A DNA stretch of 64,000 nucleotides from Pelodera strongyloides. Its lineage: Eukaryota > Nematoda > Chromadorea > Rhabditida > Rhabditidae. Below are positions 1 to 11,804 of this stretch, piece after piece (positions within the stretch are counted from its first letter, which is position 1; each line of letters begins with the position of its first letter). The notes beneath the pieces are model-generated. The model was not told the origin of the DNA. It did not search any database and was given only the letters and a program-made list of their open reading frames with translations. The DNA lies in assembly GCA_036852015.1 (NCBI GenBank), contig JAANDG010000186.1, positions 176,694-240,693 of the forward strand, written 5' to 3'. The position numbers and the translations under genes were made by a program.

Positions 1-1528
1 CAGCTAGCAGAACGTACACTGACCATTTAGATATGAATCAACGTACTACCAGCCACAAAAAAAGCTAAAAAGAAGGAACTAACAAGCCAAATTGAACATC
101 GAAGGCAAAGCAGCGCATAAACACTACAGTGAGTCGGCGTGGTTCGCAACATTTTCATGTTTTTGATACGTTCCTGTCTTTCTGACTAACTTCTCGTACC
201 GTACCACCTCCGGACTTCCCATGCCTACTACCCTACCTACTATTCTAATGGAAACTATGGAGAGGTGTTCACGTATTAGGTGGTTCCGGGGGTGCTTCGC
301 CGGAGGGGCTAGTCTATGAGGCAAAGAAATGCTACCTCTATGAAACTGAGTGTTTCCTAACACAGAGACATCAAATATAGTCCGTAGATTTTGGCGATGC
401 CCCTTACTTTTCCAAGCATCGTTTAGCCTAAAACGTGTTCCCCTTCTTAACTTAAGAAAAAAAAATACATAAACCAACTTCTGCGTCAGATAGTCATACT
501 CGTTAACTTAGTAAACAATAATTCACAAAAGCACACGAAAGAGTCCGAATTTTCTCACCTACAAAGCAATATCATCAGAATAGTGACATGGGTTTCTCAC
601 TTCAAAAGGAAACAATCCAACTATCGAGTAAAAATTTCACACGCAACACTTCTGCAATAAGATATAGGTTAAATGTTAAATTGACTTACCATTACCAACT
701 CCACATCCAATCACTCTCAGCTATTCGATATCACTGATACACCCACATGTTCCTTTCCTGAACATCAGAGATTTCAATTCTAATTCTCTGGAAACCTTGT
801 TTCTTATTCGGCTGACTCTTTTGATTGCCCTGACCTAAATTAAACTGTATGTACACAAACACACTCACATTGTCACGAAGAGCACCCTCACTAAAATACT
901 CCAACTATAAAATGTTTAGTAGTTGTTATCCAAAAGTATGTTTTTTCTTGATTGTACAATACGTACAATCAAGCAGAAATGTAGTAACACGTCTTCATCG
1001 TTTACTCAAACAAATTATTCTCACACCACAATGTAAAGTTCCTACCAGTCCGAGAATCAAGAAAAGGGGCCACCAATTAAAGTTAAACTAACCCAATAAA
1101 CAGTCGGATGATGCATATGGGTTTGGGTGCCCGGCAGCAATCTGCAGACAACAGACAAGAAAACATTCCATTAGCAGACCCGTCTGTGAAGATGAATAAA
1201 GGGTGCGCGTCACACGGTGGTTCACGATCAGATACCTACAATATAGTCAAATTGTCAAATAAAGAAAGCTGTACTTTGAAAGCTCAATGCATAAACAGCA
1301 AACAAATAACACCTTGTACAATAACAAAAAAATGATGTTCTGAGACCTAAACCTACCCTACCACAACCACACACCAATAATTTAATGGCAAAATTTTAAA
1401 CTATCTACCGGCTTAGCTTATATGGAAAAAACCAATACAATGTACACTGAACTAGGATCCACAAAAAGAGCTCCAGCAACAATAAAACTACCACGATCAT
1501 AAATTAAAACTATATGGCTCTATGGCAA

Positions 1529-3031
1529 TCAAAAAACGGCCGACTTATCCAATTCTGGGAACTTCGAGGGCAACGTCGGGTTACAGAGCCCACACCGAAG
1601 GGCTTCGTCGAGATATTTGCGAGACACAACATACAGCAGATCATCGTGGGGCACGACAACTCCACTCCAGCACCTATAAGAAACAATTGGTAAATTCCTT
1701 TTCTTCCTGTCTAATACAAATTAAAGCTTACAAAGTGCAAGCCAAAATAACAAAAGACATACAACATTGAAAAATAACAACATCGACTACGAAAGAAGCA
1801 AATTAAAAGGTCACCTCACAAACAATTGTATAATTAAAGCGGGTGTGACAGGTGGTTTTAAAAGTATGGTGTACTGTACTTTCAAAACTGCACGCATACG
1901 TAATATCAGAACGAACCAAAAAACATATTACGTCTTTAACGAACAAACGGAACAGAAAACTAACGGGAAATCATAATCCTCTGGTACTGGCTCAGGTAAG
2001 AAAATACTTCCTCCTTCGTCACCTTCATTAGATCCTCATCAGGCGTCGGGCGCCGCGCAAACTTCGAGAGACCGACAGTGTTGCCGCGCAAAGCAGCCTA
2101 GAGAGAATAATCATAATCATTTTAAAGCGGGAGGCACATGATTCGTGAAGCGGACTGACGCTGCGTGCTCAGAAAATAATGGTACATGACTTGAGAATTC
2201 GAAATCGCTCATAAGTCATATGTTGAAGCTTCCCAGGCATATTCAGAAATATGGTTACTCTGTGCATGTATAAAAAAGTAATAAATACAAAAATACCCAC
2301 TTCTTCATCAGAAAGTAGAGGTCTCCAGACGGAAATGAATGTGTCCTTTGTTGATTGACAATTGACAGAAAAGAACATTGCTCTTTTCCAGAACAGCATA
2401 AATATCCTTCCTGAAAAATACAAATATGAATAAGTATGTCATATTAAATTCTGAAGACAATAACCAGGCACGTTCCCTACCGCGCGTACAGAGTGCACTT
2501 TTTTTGGGACCACCTCCCATATGATGAGTCTCTTCGTTGGAAAGAACTTTAAAGCGGCATGAAATGCGCTTTGCAAAAAAGCACAATTCGAAATTCACAT
2601 TTTCATGTAATCACGGAAATTGTGTGTCAGTCTGTTGATTTTCTGCACGGATGAAAACAATACTCAGCGCTGTTCAACACACGCTTCAAAACCACGTGAT
2701 ATATAATCATTTGAAAGATAATATAAGAAGCCGGGAATATAAAAAGCGAGACTGGACAAAGACGACCGCAAATGGAAAAGTAAAGAACCTGGACTGATTT
2801 TCGAGTGACGGTGAATCATAAATAGTTATAATTTTGGGAAACACTAGGGTGGTGGTTTTGAGCTTTTCCCGACGAGTTTTATGCCATGTTTCACATCAAC
2901 ATCAGAAGCTTCCGTTTACAATAAATATAAAACACAGTGAAAATACCTACTCGGGGAAGCCATAGATAGATAGCTTCCTTCAAGGGAGCATTCTTGTCGC
3001 GACCAGCTTGCAGAGATAGCGGTTTCATCAT
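1529..3031 (-). CDS. Five-exon gene of unknown function, about 177 aa
   Basis: I do not recognise this protein. Reading the minus strand, five open exons join with matching phases: 3031-2951 (starts MMKPLSLQAG), 2568-2481 (contains HHMGGGPKKSALC), 2410-2301 (starts RIFMLFWKRAMFF), 2097-1988 (contains KFARRPTPDEDLM) and 1673-1529 (contains VVVPHDDLLYVVSRKY, ends KSAVF and TGA). Phases run 0, 0-1, 1-0, 0-2, 2-stop, for 534 nt in total. The 2410 acceptor is a perfect TTTTTCAG. The 2568 acceptor (GCAAAG) and the 1988 donor (GTACCA) are poor, so those two junctions are the weak points. An alternative first exon near 3103-3070 (ATG to a GTAAGT donor, phase 0) could also splice to the second exon. 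No signal peptide or membrane segment is evident, and the C-terminal third has a CGLC pair of cysteines. Confidence 0.55.
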
Positions 3032-3279
3032 CGGTGGCCGTTCCTTTGTGGGGAGTCAACTTACGGAGGCACCGGCTAAGGATTCATGCGCAACAACCAT
3101 ATTTCGGGTCCTAAACATAGAAAAACATGTATATATGGTGAATTATCAGGAATCAGGACGTCACGCATTCACATAATCGACAAGTCAAGTAAAACAACTA
3201 GAAAGCACATCAACAAGAGTGGCCTAATGTAAATGGAACGAAAATGTAAAGAATACAACAATTTTGTAGAAATTCGTGT

Positions 3280-3327
3280 CTAATTACTGTAGTTTAGTGC
3301 TCAGTGGCACTAAACTACAGTAATTAG
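3280..3327. repeat. Perfect 20-bp hairpin
   Basis: The arm 3280-3299 (CTAATTACTGTAGTTTAGTG) is exactly complementary to 3308-3327 across an 8-nt loop. It lies alone in intergenic DNA upstream of the minus-strand gene. It could be a young foldback element or a small-RNA precursor; nothing else in the sequence decides between these. Confidence 0.85.
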
Positions 3328-3655
3328 AAAAATACGCTCATTACGGAAAGGAATGAAAAACGTCTCATATTTAAACAAGTAAACTAAATACCATTACCAT
3401 TCACAACAAGTAAAACAAAAATCAGAAATCATGTGGTGATGCTGAAACGCAGTTTATCAACAAACAATGTGTATTTTATTGATATTTATTCAAATTAAAA
3501 CGATAAATGTACAACATAAAGACGAATGACGAAAGGCCTACTGGGCAATAGTAAATAAAGGTTATGTTCTGGCTGCGAGATTTATAGTGCAAAAGAGAAT
3601 GTATTAACTCGAAAAATTAAATCACATGTATAACATGCAACCTAATAACTAATAG

Positions 3656-4280
3656 TCATGTTTAAGAGAGGTTTAACGAGGGAGAGAGATTTAAACGAGG
3701 GAGAGAGATTTAAACGAGGGAGAGAGAGAGAGTTGCAAATGACTTTCAGATGGATCCCTAGGCTTTTTCACTTGAAATAGCAGACTGTAATGCGGTTGTT
3801 TTGAGAAACCTCAAGAGAACCACACATGCTAAACAAAGAGGTCTCAAAACAAAGCATTTCAGCTACAATTTCTATGTATAGTCTACAATACTACCATGCC
3901 ACTAACCTAAGTTGCCTTAGAGTGAGCATTCCCTACTACGTCCATTGTGGCGTCCTTATATACATGCTACCCACCACAATGGCCCGCCAACTAACCTTCT
4001 CGCCTCCGATCCAGTTTCTTCGTCACCCCCTCTTCCACAAGCCGCACCCGTCCTGCCGCTCCTCGATGACGCCAGCCTCCCTTCGCGTTCGCCGGTTGTC
4101 GCGGGTCAGGCCCGCGCCAGACCCGGGCCAGCACTTCTGGCCTGTGGACCAGAACTCACCTCACTTACCCTTTGTCCACCCAGGAAACCCCTTTCGGGAG
4201 GAGTCCTGTCCAAGTCGCCCTCCCGTTTGGGATGCGCTCATTTTTGTTTCCCTACCGAGTCATTGCTTCGCTTACCTGGT
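3656..4280. repeat. Dispersed repeat, copy 1, with GA-rich leader
   Basis: A GAGGGAGAGAGATTTAAAC block (3670-3735) precedes about 550 bp that matches 38950-39500 in the same order. Shared landmarks are ATGACTTTCAGATG, TCTATGTATA.TCTACAATACT, the run before CTACCCACC, GACCCGGG, TGGGATGCGCTC and CCGAGTCATTGCTT. The copies are strongly diverged. Open frames across this block (3826-4382) are not supported as genes. Confidence 0.7.
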
Positions 4281-4327
4281 TACTCGTCCTCCAGTCCGCC
4301 AGGTTGTTGTCCATCATCATCATCGAT

Positions 4328-4521
4328 CGGACCGGAAATTGAAGCGAAGGCGAAAGGCGGTCAAGCTGGAAGAGTAAACTAACTGACTGAGCGCCGAACG
4401 CCTACATTAGAGTATTAGGCTTAAAACCGGAAATTGAAGCGAAGATACTCTAATTTTGTAAAAATACTCTAATGTTGGCATTCGACTGAGCGCCGAATGC
4501 CCATTAGAGTATTAGGCTTAG
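4328..4521. repeat. Two-copy tandem duplication of about 97 bp
   Basis: The segment from ACCGGAAATTGAAGCGAA to CATTAGAGTATTAGGCTTA occurs at 4329-4424 and again at 4426-4521. Both copies contain GACTGAGCGCCGAA. It directly follows the dispersed repeat. Confidence 0.75.
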
Positions 4522-7100
4522 GAGAAGGAAATAACCCGTGTATAAACTTATTTCAAACTATTAAAAAGAGTAGGATTTTAGAGGCGGAGAGCGCACATTA
4601 TCATTGTAAGGCATGATACGATTTTTTACCTCAACTCCAGTGTTTTTTTAGCATACAATCCACGTCTCCCCAGTCTTCGTTGAAAGGCGCCATCAAGCCA
4701 GGTTAAAAAAATCAGTATTAATAACATACTATACACACCGAGTCAAAACAGCTTCGAAAATTCGCTCAGGATTCAAAATCCACACTCAATTCAAAGCTAT
4801 TGGATAGTTTATCTAGGAAAAAACATATCTGCAAACAATAAGCAAAAAACTTACATTATAGAAACATTCAGCACGCAAGAAGAGGCGGATGGATGGATGG
4901 ATGGTCGATCGGATCGAAAACTTGGGATTCCAAAAACAAATTCAAATTCGCGCCATACAGTATATTCAGGAAATTCCCGCGGGTATTTAAATTTCCCAAA
5001 ACTACCGTAGTCACATCGTATAGTGCAGAAAGCCATTTTAATTTTTTTTTGTTCCGTGGAAAAGAACTACTGAAAAGATTAGTATAATACAGCAGTTTGT
5101 TTATTTGTGTTTGTCATCGTACTTCATTTGCACTAGCCATGCGTTGAGGCCGTTCTGTATTCTGAATCGTGGTCAACTGCGGTTTATCCTGATTCTTGTA
5201 TATATCTCAAAGACAGCTTGGATGTTGTGAACTTCATTTAAGCTGTGTGGTTTCTGAAGAGTTACCTACGATACCTTATTCGTTTCACAATGTAAATCTC
5301 GTTGTCCTTCTTAACTACAGTTCGTTGCTCGCCACGTTTCCTCCGTGTTGCCTGCTTGCCACCGTTTCATCATTTCATGTTCATTTATTTCAGTGATTTT
5401 CATTGTTCGGTTATCCGGGCCCGGCTGACCTCTGTATGAGTGTTGACAAAGATCTCTACACCTCGATTGGAACTGAATGTTGATGGTCTGTCAATTTTAC
5501 AGTTCAGTCGATTGCGTATTATATTTATTAAAATCGGAGCTTGTCTACCTGTGTGTGCTGTGGACATTCGGCAATGTTACTGTTATTTTTTGTTATTGTT
5601 TCGTTTTCACATGACCGTTATTTGGTTGCCTAATTATGTATCGGTTTTGTAAGTTAAGTAATAACAAGCCGGAGAATTAACGTGCGGCTCGCGTGCACCG
5701 TTTTCGTCCTCAGAATGTCATATAATAAAATAACTCGTCGGTTAAATTTGTTCATGTTGAGGGCAATTAATTGTCCATTCAAAGGGTTATTCGTATGGCA
5801 TCGTTCATCTTTGATCCTGCATGACAAGCAATTTATGGAATGCTTATTTCCAGATGACCTGACCGTTCTGCCCAGATATCTATAGCTATAGCCACCCGGC
5901 GTGACCGTGTGACGCCGAGGTAAAAGGAGCTGCACATACAATAAATAAAATACTGTAATATTTAAGGTTTGTGGTTGCCATTGTTCTTTGCCATGTATTA
6001 GTTATATGATTGGTGTTTTTGGAATCCTACCATTTGTCCACCCACTTGCACGGTTTTTTGTTACATTTCTATTCTAAACCAGCCCAAAAATCTAGCTTGT
6101 TTAACCAGGCAGTATGGAGAAATGCATTATATTTTGACCAATGAATAATGAAATCTATGAATTATTGAGATTTAAAAAAAATGTTTATGTGCGTGTGATA
6201 TTTGCGTAGACATTGTGTGAATAGCATGTGGCACTGGGTTTGTTACAGAAGAATGCACAGCTAAGGGTTTTGTATCCTTTTTTGTTGCGATTATCGCATA
6301 GTAGCGGGATTTTCCCGGTGGCCTTGTGCTTGTGTTACTGATTCATATTTGTCAGATACTTGATACTACGTGCAACTGGAATTGTCTACATGTATCATGT
6401 ATGTAAAGTATGTATGCGTTTCACATGGTACGCCGTTTTTATTGTGTCGTCTCACAATCTACATGTTACACGTTACACCGCTTTAGCGTACTTGGAGTTG
6501 GTTGGGCGGGCATGGCACGTAGTTTATCTTGTGATAGTGTTTGTGTGTGAATTGAGTTATTATACTTTGTTGACTTGGATTATTTTTCAGACTACGAAGT
6601 TGACGATGACCACCCTCCCAAGGACTTTCACCCGGGAATCCGGGTACTGGCCATAGTTATACTATGTTCAATGGTAATTCGGGGAAGAAGGAGGAAGAAG
6701 GCGATGAAGAAAAGAAAGATAGTGCGGAGGTAAATAATGAGGCTGAGGCAGAGAAGGAACAATGTTGACATGCAAGGAGGTGAGTTCTTGGTTATTATTG
6801 CATTAGTTCTTGAGATGTTTCTTGTTTTTTTTTATGTGTTGAATGAATCGTGATGATTCGTAAGCACGATTATTATGGAAGATAATTTTGTTTGGTTATT
6901 GTTGCGGTCGATTCTGAGGAGTTATTTTGTTGTACAGGGTGGTCCAATAGTTTTAAACCCTGGCATTTCAACCGCCAAAACAATGATCTTAGCAAAATTC
7001 ACACAGAATATTTTTATGCGTGTATACCAAGCGGAATATTTTTCTTGCACATTGTTTATTTCACTTGTTTTGTTGCAGACGTCGTGAACTGTTCCTTCCG
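4522..7100. other. No supported gene; low-complexity and intergenic DNA
   Basis: I see no convincing multi-exon gene here. 4886-4902 is a GGAT microsatellite. One exon-like island follows a TTTTTCAG acceptor at 6590 and reads about 45 codons to a TAA near 6733. It contains a short hydrophobic stretch (VLAIVILCSMVI) followed by a lysine/arginine run. Two other frames of the same purine-rich stretch are also open, so I do not call it. Confidence 0.5.
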
Positions 7101-7142
7101 CGTCACTAAGAGACTGTACCAGCCACATCTATCCATGCGTCA

Positions 7143-7635
7143 ATGCGTGTAACATGTGTGATGACAATTGTGAACGAAGTTGAAGAGTTGGACTGTTACA
7201 AGAAAGAGGTAATACATGCAAATGCAGTTTTTCAATATGTATCGAATGATACCAAAACAAAATATGAAGCTGTTTGTCAAAAGATAAAAAGCACGTGAGA
7301 GTCTTTGTCTTCCTGAGAGTCTTTTTCTGCTTTGACGTAATGGATATTTGGGCGAGTTTTCTTGTGCTGCATGAATCCGTATGAGTTCATTCTAAACATG
7401 CACAAGATCATTTGTGTGTTAGATTTTTCTTCGTAGGCATCAATGTTACTCTGGACTCATTAATCACTGATTCACTTATGCTTTTTCACTTTCACTAATC
7501 ATGCCTCACTTGTGCACATTGCAGAGCTGGATCCCTCCCCTGTGGCTGCCTATTTTGTTGGGCTTATTGGACCATACACCCGGACCCGGACACTTATGGA
7601 CACCCGTGGACATCCTTGGACACCCTTATACTTAA
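7143..7635 (+). CDS. Small two-exon gene candidate related to the 20-30 kb array
   Basis: Exon 7143-7208 starts with ATG and reads 22 codons (containing TIVNEVEELDCYKKE) to a GTAATA donor in phase 0. Exon 7525-7635 follows a TTGCAG acceptor, is in phase 0, starts SWIPPLWLPILLG and ends at TAA after 36 codons. Joined, the peptide VNE...SWIP...W resembles the LVNE...SWIPAFWLAE exon at 29796, which suggests a diverged relative of the downstream exon array. A second, decayed copy of the TTGCAGAG-anchored exon lies at about 8535. No signal peptide. It may be a pseudogene fragment. Confidence 0.35.
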
Positions 7636-8008
7636 CAACTGACTTATCTAATTTGGCTTTGTGTTTCACAATTTCAGTGTGCATAACATGCTCACATTAG
7701 ACTTGTCTTGGCAAACGCTTCGATTAGTGCAATGTTTCATTACAAATATAAACAACATAATCTCTTCGTTCACATCGCTGATTTTTCGATGGAAAGTTTA
7801 CTGTTTACGAGTTTATGTAATCAAGCCAAATTCGATCATTAGTGTTAGTGATTTCCTTTGTTAGCGCGATAGCAATAACATAGTTTTGGTTTTGTTACTC
7901 GGGTTACTGTGCTATACTGCGCAAGGTCATTTCTCTGGTTTGCATCGCCTTTATAGATGTAATGCTTTTGATCGCTAATCACGAACGCTCTTTTATTTTG
8001 AAATGTAG

Positions 8009-8152
8009 GTATCGCTCGTGGCGGAGGTGCTGTTCGTCGCCAGTTACCCGGTCGACTGGTCCGTCAGCTGGCCTGTACTGGAATGGAAGTGAAGATAGGG
8101 CAGACGACCAGGCAACACCACAACATTCGCTCCCACTCGGGCACTGGATCTG
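8009..8152 (+). CDS. Isolated coding exon, unknown protein
   Basis: This island is relatively GC-rich, with an ATGTAG acceptor and a GTAGGT donor. Only one frame fits both ends as a phase 1 to phase 1 exon: 47 codons starting IARGGGAVRRQLPGRL and ending HSGTGS before the split glycine. The phase and the Arg-rich, Ala/Gly-rich style resemble the C-terminal exons of the 11.8 kb gene (for example VRRRAVAVRQAV). I cannot join it to neighbouring exons with certainty. Confidence 0.4.
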
Positions 8153-8881
8153 GTAGGTGGAATGTGGAATAGAATATGGAATTTGTACCTTATTTGATCA
8201 GTGATACAGTTCATAAATGAGTGTTGTCCTGATCTGTCCTTTCGATCGTCTGAGCCAAGCTAGGTCGTAGGTGTTTTGTGTTTATATTTACTTTGCGTGG
8301 ACAAAAGTTTTGGTTCTTTTATTCAAATACGTACCTCCATTTCTCCTATTATTGCAACTGCATTCTTTCTCACAGTTTGTTCGTAGTCGTATAAACATTA
8401 TTGAGCTTAGTCAGTAAGTAATAACTAATAACTATGAAAATAAGTGATTGATTATCTGTTTTACCTTAGGTTGGTTTCGATCGCTACCGCTAGTCACTAG
8501 TGATCACTTATGCTTTTTATAATTTACTAGTAGAATTGCAGAGTTGATCCCTGACCCGACTACCGTTTCAAGTTTCAAGTGTTGGAGTTGAGTTGAATTT
8601 GGAGGAACATTCGACAAATAACAATGCTGTAATATTGAAGCCTTGGAGCTGGAGCTGATGAGTGTGAGTTTTCAGGGATTCATTTTATGGTTTTAATGTG
8701 ATTGTCGGCTCGTAATGTTGTCTAACCACTTGGCATTTCCAGCTCTGCTATTATACCCTGGGCGCAATTGTCTCGGCTCGCGACTTTGTTTTAAGTACAA
8801 TGTTTCATCACATATAGGTAATCGTTAAGTGTTTACGCCGAGCGCGTGTGGCTTAACTATATGCATTGCTGTGATTGATCA

Positions 8882-8954
8882 ATGCCTCCCGCCGCTGTGA
8901 GGACCGTCGTTTGGAGAAACGGATCAACCACGATGAAAGATGAACGATGTCATG
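8882..8954 (+). CDS. Possible first coding exon, unknown protein
   Basis: An ATG opens 24 codons (MPPAAVRTVVWRNGSTTM...) that end in phase 1 at a GTGAGT donor. It is GC-richer than its surroundings. A possible next exon follows a TTGCAG acceptor at 9065, but that frame runs straight into a TTAA foldback element at 9127. Any gene here may therefore be broken. Confidence 0.3.
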
Positions 8955-9126
8955 GTGAGTTTTGGGGGTTTTAATATTCTTGATGATGTCGGTTCGTTCG
9001 TATTGTTGTTCAACTATTTGATCGTTATTGGATGCCGCTTACTAGTTACTGGCTATTATTGCAGATTGCACTAGATACTGTATTGCCAGCCTGAAAGGAA
9101 TAGTGTTCGTCATGAACACTATCCCT

Positions 9127-9299
9127 TTAAAGCGAAATACCGGCCGGTTTTTGAAAGGCATTGCTTTCTTATGCAGTATATGCCAATGGTCAAAAATTAG
9201 AATAAAAGCTAGACCCCAATTAGACCCCACGTTCCATAAATGCATTGGAATGCAAGTACTTAAGATGCATTTCAAAAACCGGCCTCTATTTCGCTTTAA
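9127..9299. mobile_element. TTAA foldback element, subfamily A
   Basis: Terminal inverted repeats TTAAAGCGAAATACCGGCC... and the complement ending CGCTTTAA bound about 170 bp. The interior (AAAAATTAGAATAAAAGC, TAGACCCCAATTAGACCCCA, GCATTGGAATGCAAGTA) matches the copies at 42276 and 44130. No coding capacity, so it resembles a non-autonomous MITE. Confidence 0.9.
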
Positions 9300-9593
9300 T
9301 TAGGAATAAGGAGTAAGTAATAGCCTGCAGTCCACCCTAGCTTGGTACCGTTTGCCAGCTCTTTCCGTAAGTGTAGGTAATCGATAAGAGTATTCTCTTG
9401 ACACTATTAGGTTAGGGCAATGTTTCATAACATATAGATAATTAATAGGGGTCTTATGTCCGGCTTAGCTTAATATTGATAGTGAAATGTTTCATTAAAT
9501 GTAAATAATCAACTGCGGCTTGCGGCCTAGCTCGACATGGTTTCCAGTGAAACATCTAGAGAATTAATATTTATGGTTGGCCTACCCAAAGGT

Positions 9594-9986
9594 TTAAAGC
9601 GAAATACCACCCGGTTTGGGGTTTTTTCACCAAAAATAGTTTGAAAAAAGTTATAAACGAAAATAAACATAAAAACACAAACAAATAAGTGCATCTTGTA
9701 TAAAAATGTTCGCAAACAACCATTTTTTGCGATTTTGTATGGGAAAATTCGCTTCCGGCGATTTGCCGATTTTAATACTAGCACAGCCCCGGAAAAATCG
9801 AGGGATGGCCTTTTCAAATGATCACACACTCCGAAGCATCCAAATGACGAAATCTTGACAAAATATTTTGAATTTGGCTAGTAAAAGTCCAAAAATGCAC
9901 ATGTTGAAAACGGCTGTAAACGCACGGTTGTTTACTCCCTCTCTTTTCGTAATTTTTTGTTGAGACCGACCGCTAATTCGCTTTAA
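9594..9986. mobile_element. Long divergent TTAA element
   Basis: It begins TTAAAGCGAAATACCACCCGG and ends GCTAATTCGCTTTAA, so it shares the family termini, but its interior of about 370 bp is unrelated to the short copies. No intact ORF is evident. It may be a relative carrying different internal sequence. Confidence 0.6.
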
Positions 9987-10328
9987 CTTGATAGTATTTG
10001 CGCAATGTTTCTTTTGAAACATATTGATAATTAATATGCGGAGTTTTACATTAAGGCGCCTACCTAAAACAAAACTTGTGCAATGTTTCAAGCGTGGCAC
10101 TTATGCGGGATAACTGACGCTACCGTTGCGAGTGCCATAGTTTTTCTTGTCGGGTACACATTTTACTAAATAAGTGAATGTATATTGAGAATTCTATAAT
10201 ATTAAATTTTGATGAACAAATTGGATTAATACCTAACTAGACAAAATTTAAAAGAGCAGGTGTGCTAAGATGTTTAAAGAGTTTCGGGATGGGGCTGTCG
10301 ATTGTTCATGTTCAACTTTTAATTTCAG

Positions 10329-10443
10329 GATTCCATTTCTCTTTCTCAAGTCTCAAATCAAGGACACGGACGCAGTGCTGGCTATTGGACGTGTGATGAA
10401 TATGAATGGGCGGATCGATTTTAATGGAGATAAGTATTCCTAA
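10329..10443 (+). CDS. Terminal exon candidate, unknown protein
   Basis: After a TTTCAG acceptor, the phase 2 frame reads 37 codons (IPFLFLKSQIKDTDAVL... ending DFNGDKYS) to TAA. Charged and hydrophobic residues are mixed as in real protein. The other two frames stop earlier. The upstream partner exon is not identified. Confidence 0.35.
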
Positions 10444-11580
10444 TTCCTATACATTTTCTTTTATGTTATTTATCATATTATGTTCCATGCTCTTATATCC
10501 AATTTGTGGTCCGACTCCGATGTGAGTTCCATGTGTTCATGCTCATGTCTAATGTCTTATGTTATGTTGTGTTCCGCTTCCCGATGAGAGATTCATTTGT
10601 GAATTGTTGATAGTTATTAATGTTGTTGTATATTCAATTCAGTCAATTCAGTGTATTGTGTATGTGTAGTTGTGAGTTGTCTGTGGTCTCTGGTTCATTT
10701 GAGTTATTAGTTATTACTTTGCTCAGTGTCATATGATAATAATGTTGTCAGCTGTGTTTGTGAGGGTAGAGCACGGTGACAATGACAAGCTAATATAACT
10801 GTAGTGTCATTGTCTACGGCATACTGGTATCATTCTTATTCTTGTCACGCACTTGTTAAATATACACTTATTGTTTATGTTTTCATTGTTAATCTATATT
10901 GATAATACTGTGTGTTTTTGCTTCTTGTAAACTTGATATGTTACACCTGTGTTGCATACTGTCATTGTAGATTGATTTACTGTATGGTGTATGTCGTTGT
11001 CGTTGTGAAGTAAATGTATTTGTTACTGATTTGTTCTGTTGTGTGTGGACTCATTTATTGTTGTCAACGTTCAAGCGATATTTATCCAGTTGTTATATTG
11101 TTTGTGATAATGTGATGTCGACGTCGTGCTTTGTTTAATATACTTTCTTTATGTTTTCTTTGGTAATTGTGAGTGATTGTGGGAAGCGGTTGTATCTTTC
11201 TGCCATTACTTTACTGTAGCGTATAATTTAATGGCATTGGTTCGTATCCGTGTCTCCGTGTCTATTGCTTTTAAATTTATCCGAAAAAAAACAAAGATTC
11301 GCGTTCGATTCCCGCCCGCCCGAAACCTCAATTTTTAATGTCGCAATCCAAATTAGTTCGTGGAGTTTTGTATCTGGTATGGTATCCTAGATTCTAGCAT
11401 GAATATCCGTTACGATTTCACGAACTCCGTATGTGTTGTGTTTTGTGTGCGTTTCGTTCCCGTATCTCACAGGGCCTTATAGACTATCATAATTATCCGT
11501 TGGTATTTTACGTACTTGCCGTCCCATTTATGTTACATGTTTTGTTCTCGTTTGTCACTCACTTAACTGTCCACTATAGG
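10444..11580. other. Intergenic, no gene seen
   Basis: AT-rich, TG-rich sequence with frequent stops on both strands. I see neither a coding island nor an ordered repeat. Confidence 0.5.
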
Positions 11581-11585
11581 AAATC

Positions 11586-11782
11586 GGCGTGCAAGCGGTG
11601 GGCTTACGGCGTGCAAAGTCCATTTTGCCCGTAATCACGCCGCGTGCCACGTGCACACATCACACACGCACTACGTACATCAGTACACAACGGCGTGCTA
11701 TGTTTTTCCACGTCGGAACGTTGCCGCTTACACGCCGTAGCGTTGCCGCTTGCACGCCATAACGTTGCCGCTTGCACGCCAA
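11586..11782. promoter_or_regulatory. 22-bp direct repeats with an inverted half-copy, just upstream of a gene start
   Basis: Three tandem 22-bp units of the form AACGTTGCCGCTTGCACGCC start at 11717, 11739 and 11761. The complement GGCGTGCAAGCGG lies at 11588-11600. The last unit ends 22 bp before the ATG of the 11.8 kb gene, just before a TGTTTAG site that could be a trans-splice or 5'-UTR acceptor. Promoter-proximal binding sites are an inference from position only. Confidence 0.5.
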
Positions 11783-11804
11783 TTTCACTTTGTTTAGAGT
11801 CGTG

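Larger units (their letters stand above)
7729..10095. repeat. Interspersed local repeat around CAATGTTTCAT
   Basis: The motif CAATGTTTCAT (or close forms), often followed by ACATATA.GTAAT and a GGCTT-type tail, recurs near 7731, 8799, 9418, 10002 and 10082, with a weaker copy near 9484. Between motifs, ACTTATGCTTTT and TTGCAGAG segments recur at 7475-7530 and 8505-8540. The stretch therefore looks like a partly tandem, decayed duplication of one genomic unit, later interrupted by two TTAA elements. Confidence 0.55.

Noticed and set aside
124..477. 117-codon minus-strand open frame
   Set aside because: No splice sites, homolog or codon signature supports it; random open frames of this size occur in AT-rich DNA.
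3826..4382. 183- and 145-codon frames
   Set aside because: They overlap each other in different frames within a dispersed repeat that is non-coding in its second copy.
9042..9303. Open frames on both strands around 9.1-9.3 kb
   Set aside because: They are translations of a TTAA foldback element; similar frames recur over the other copies.
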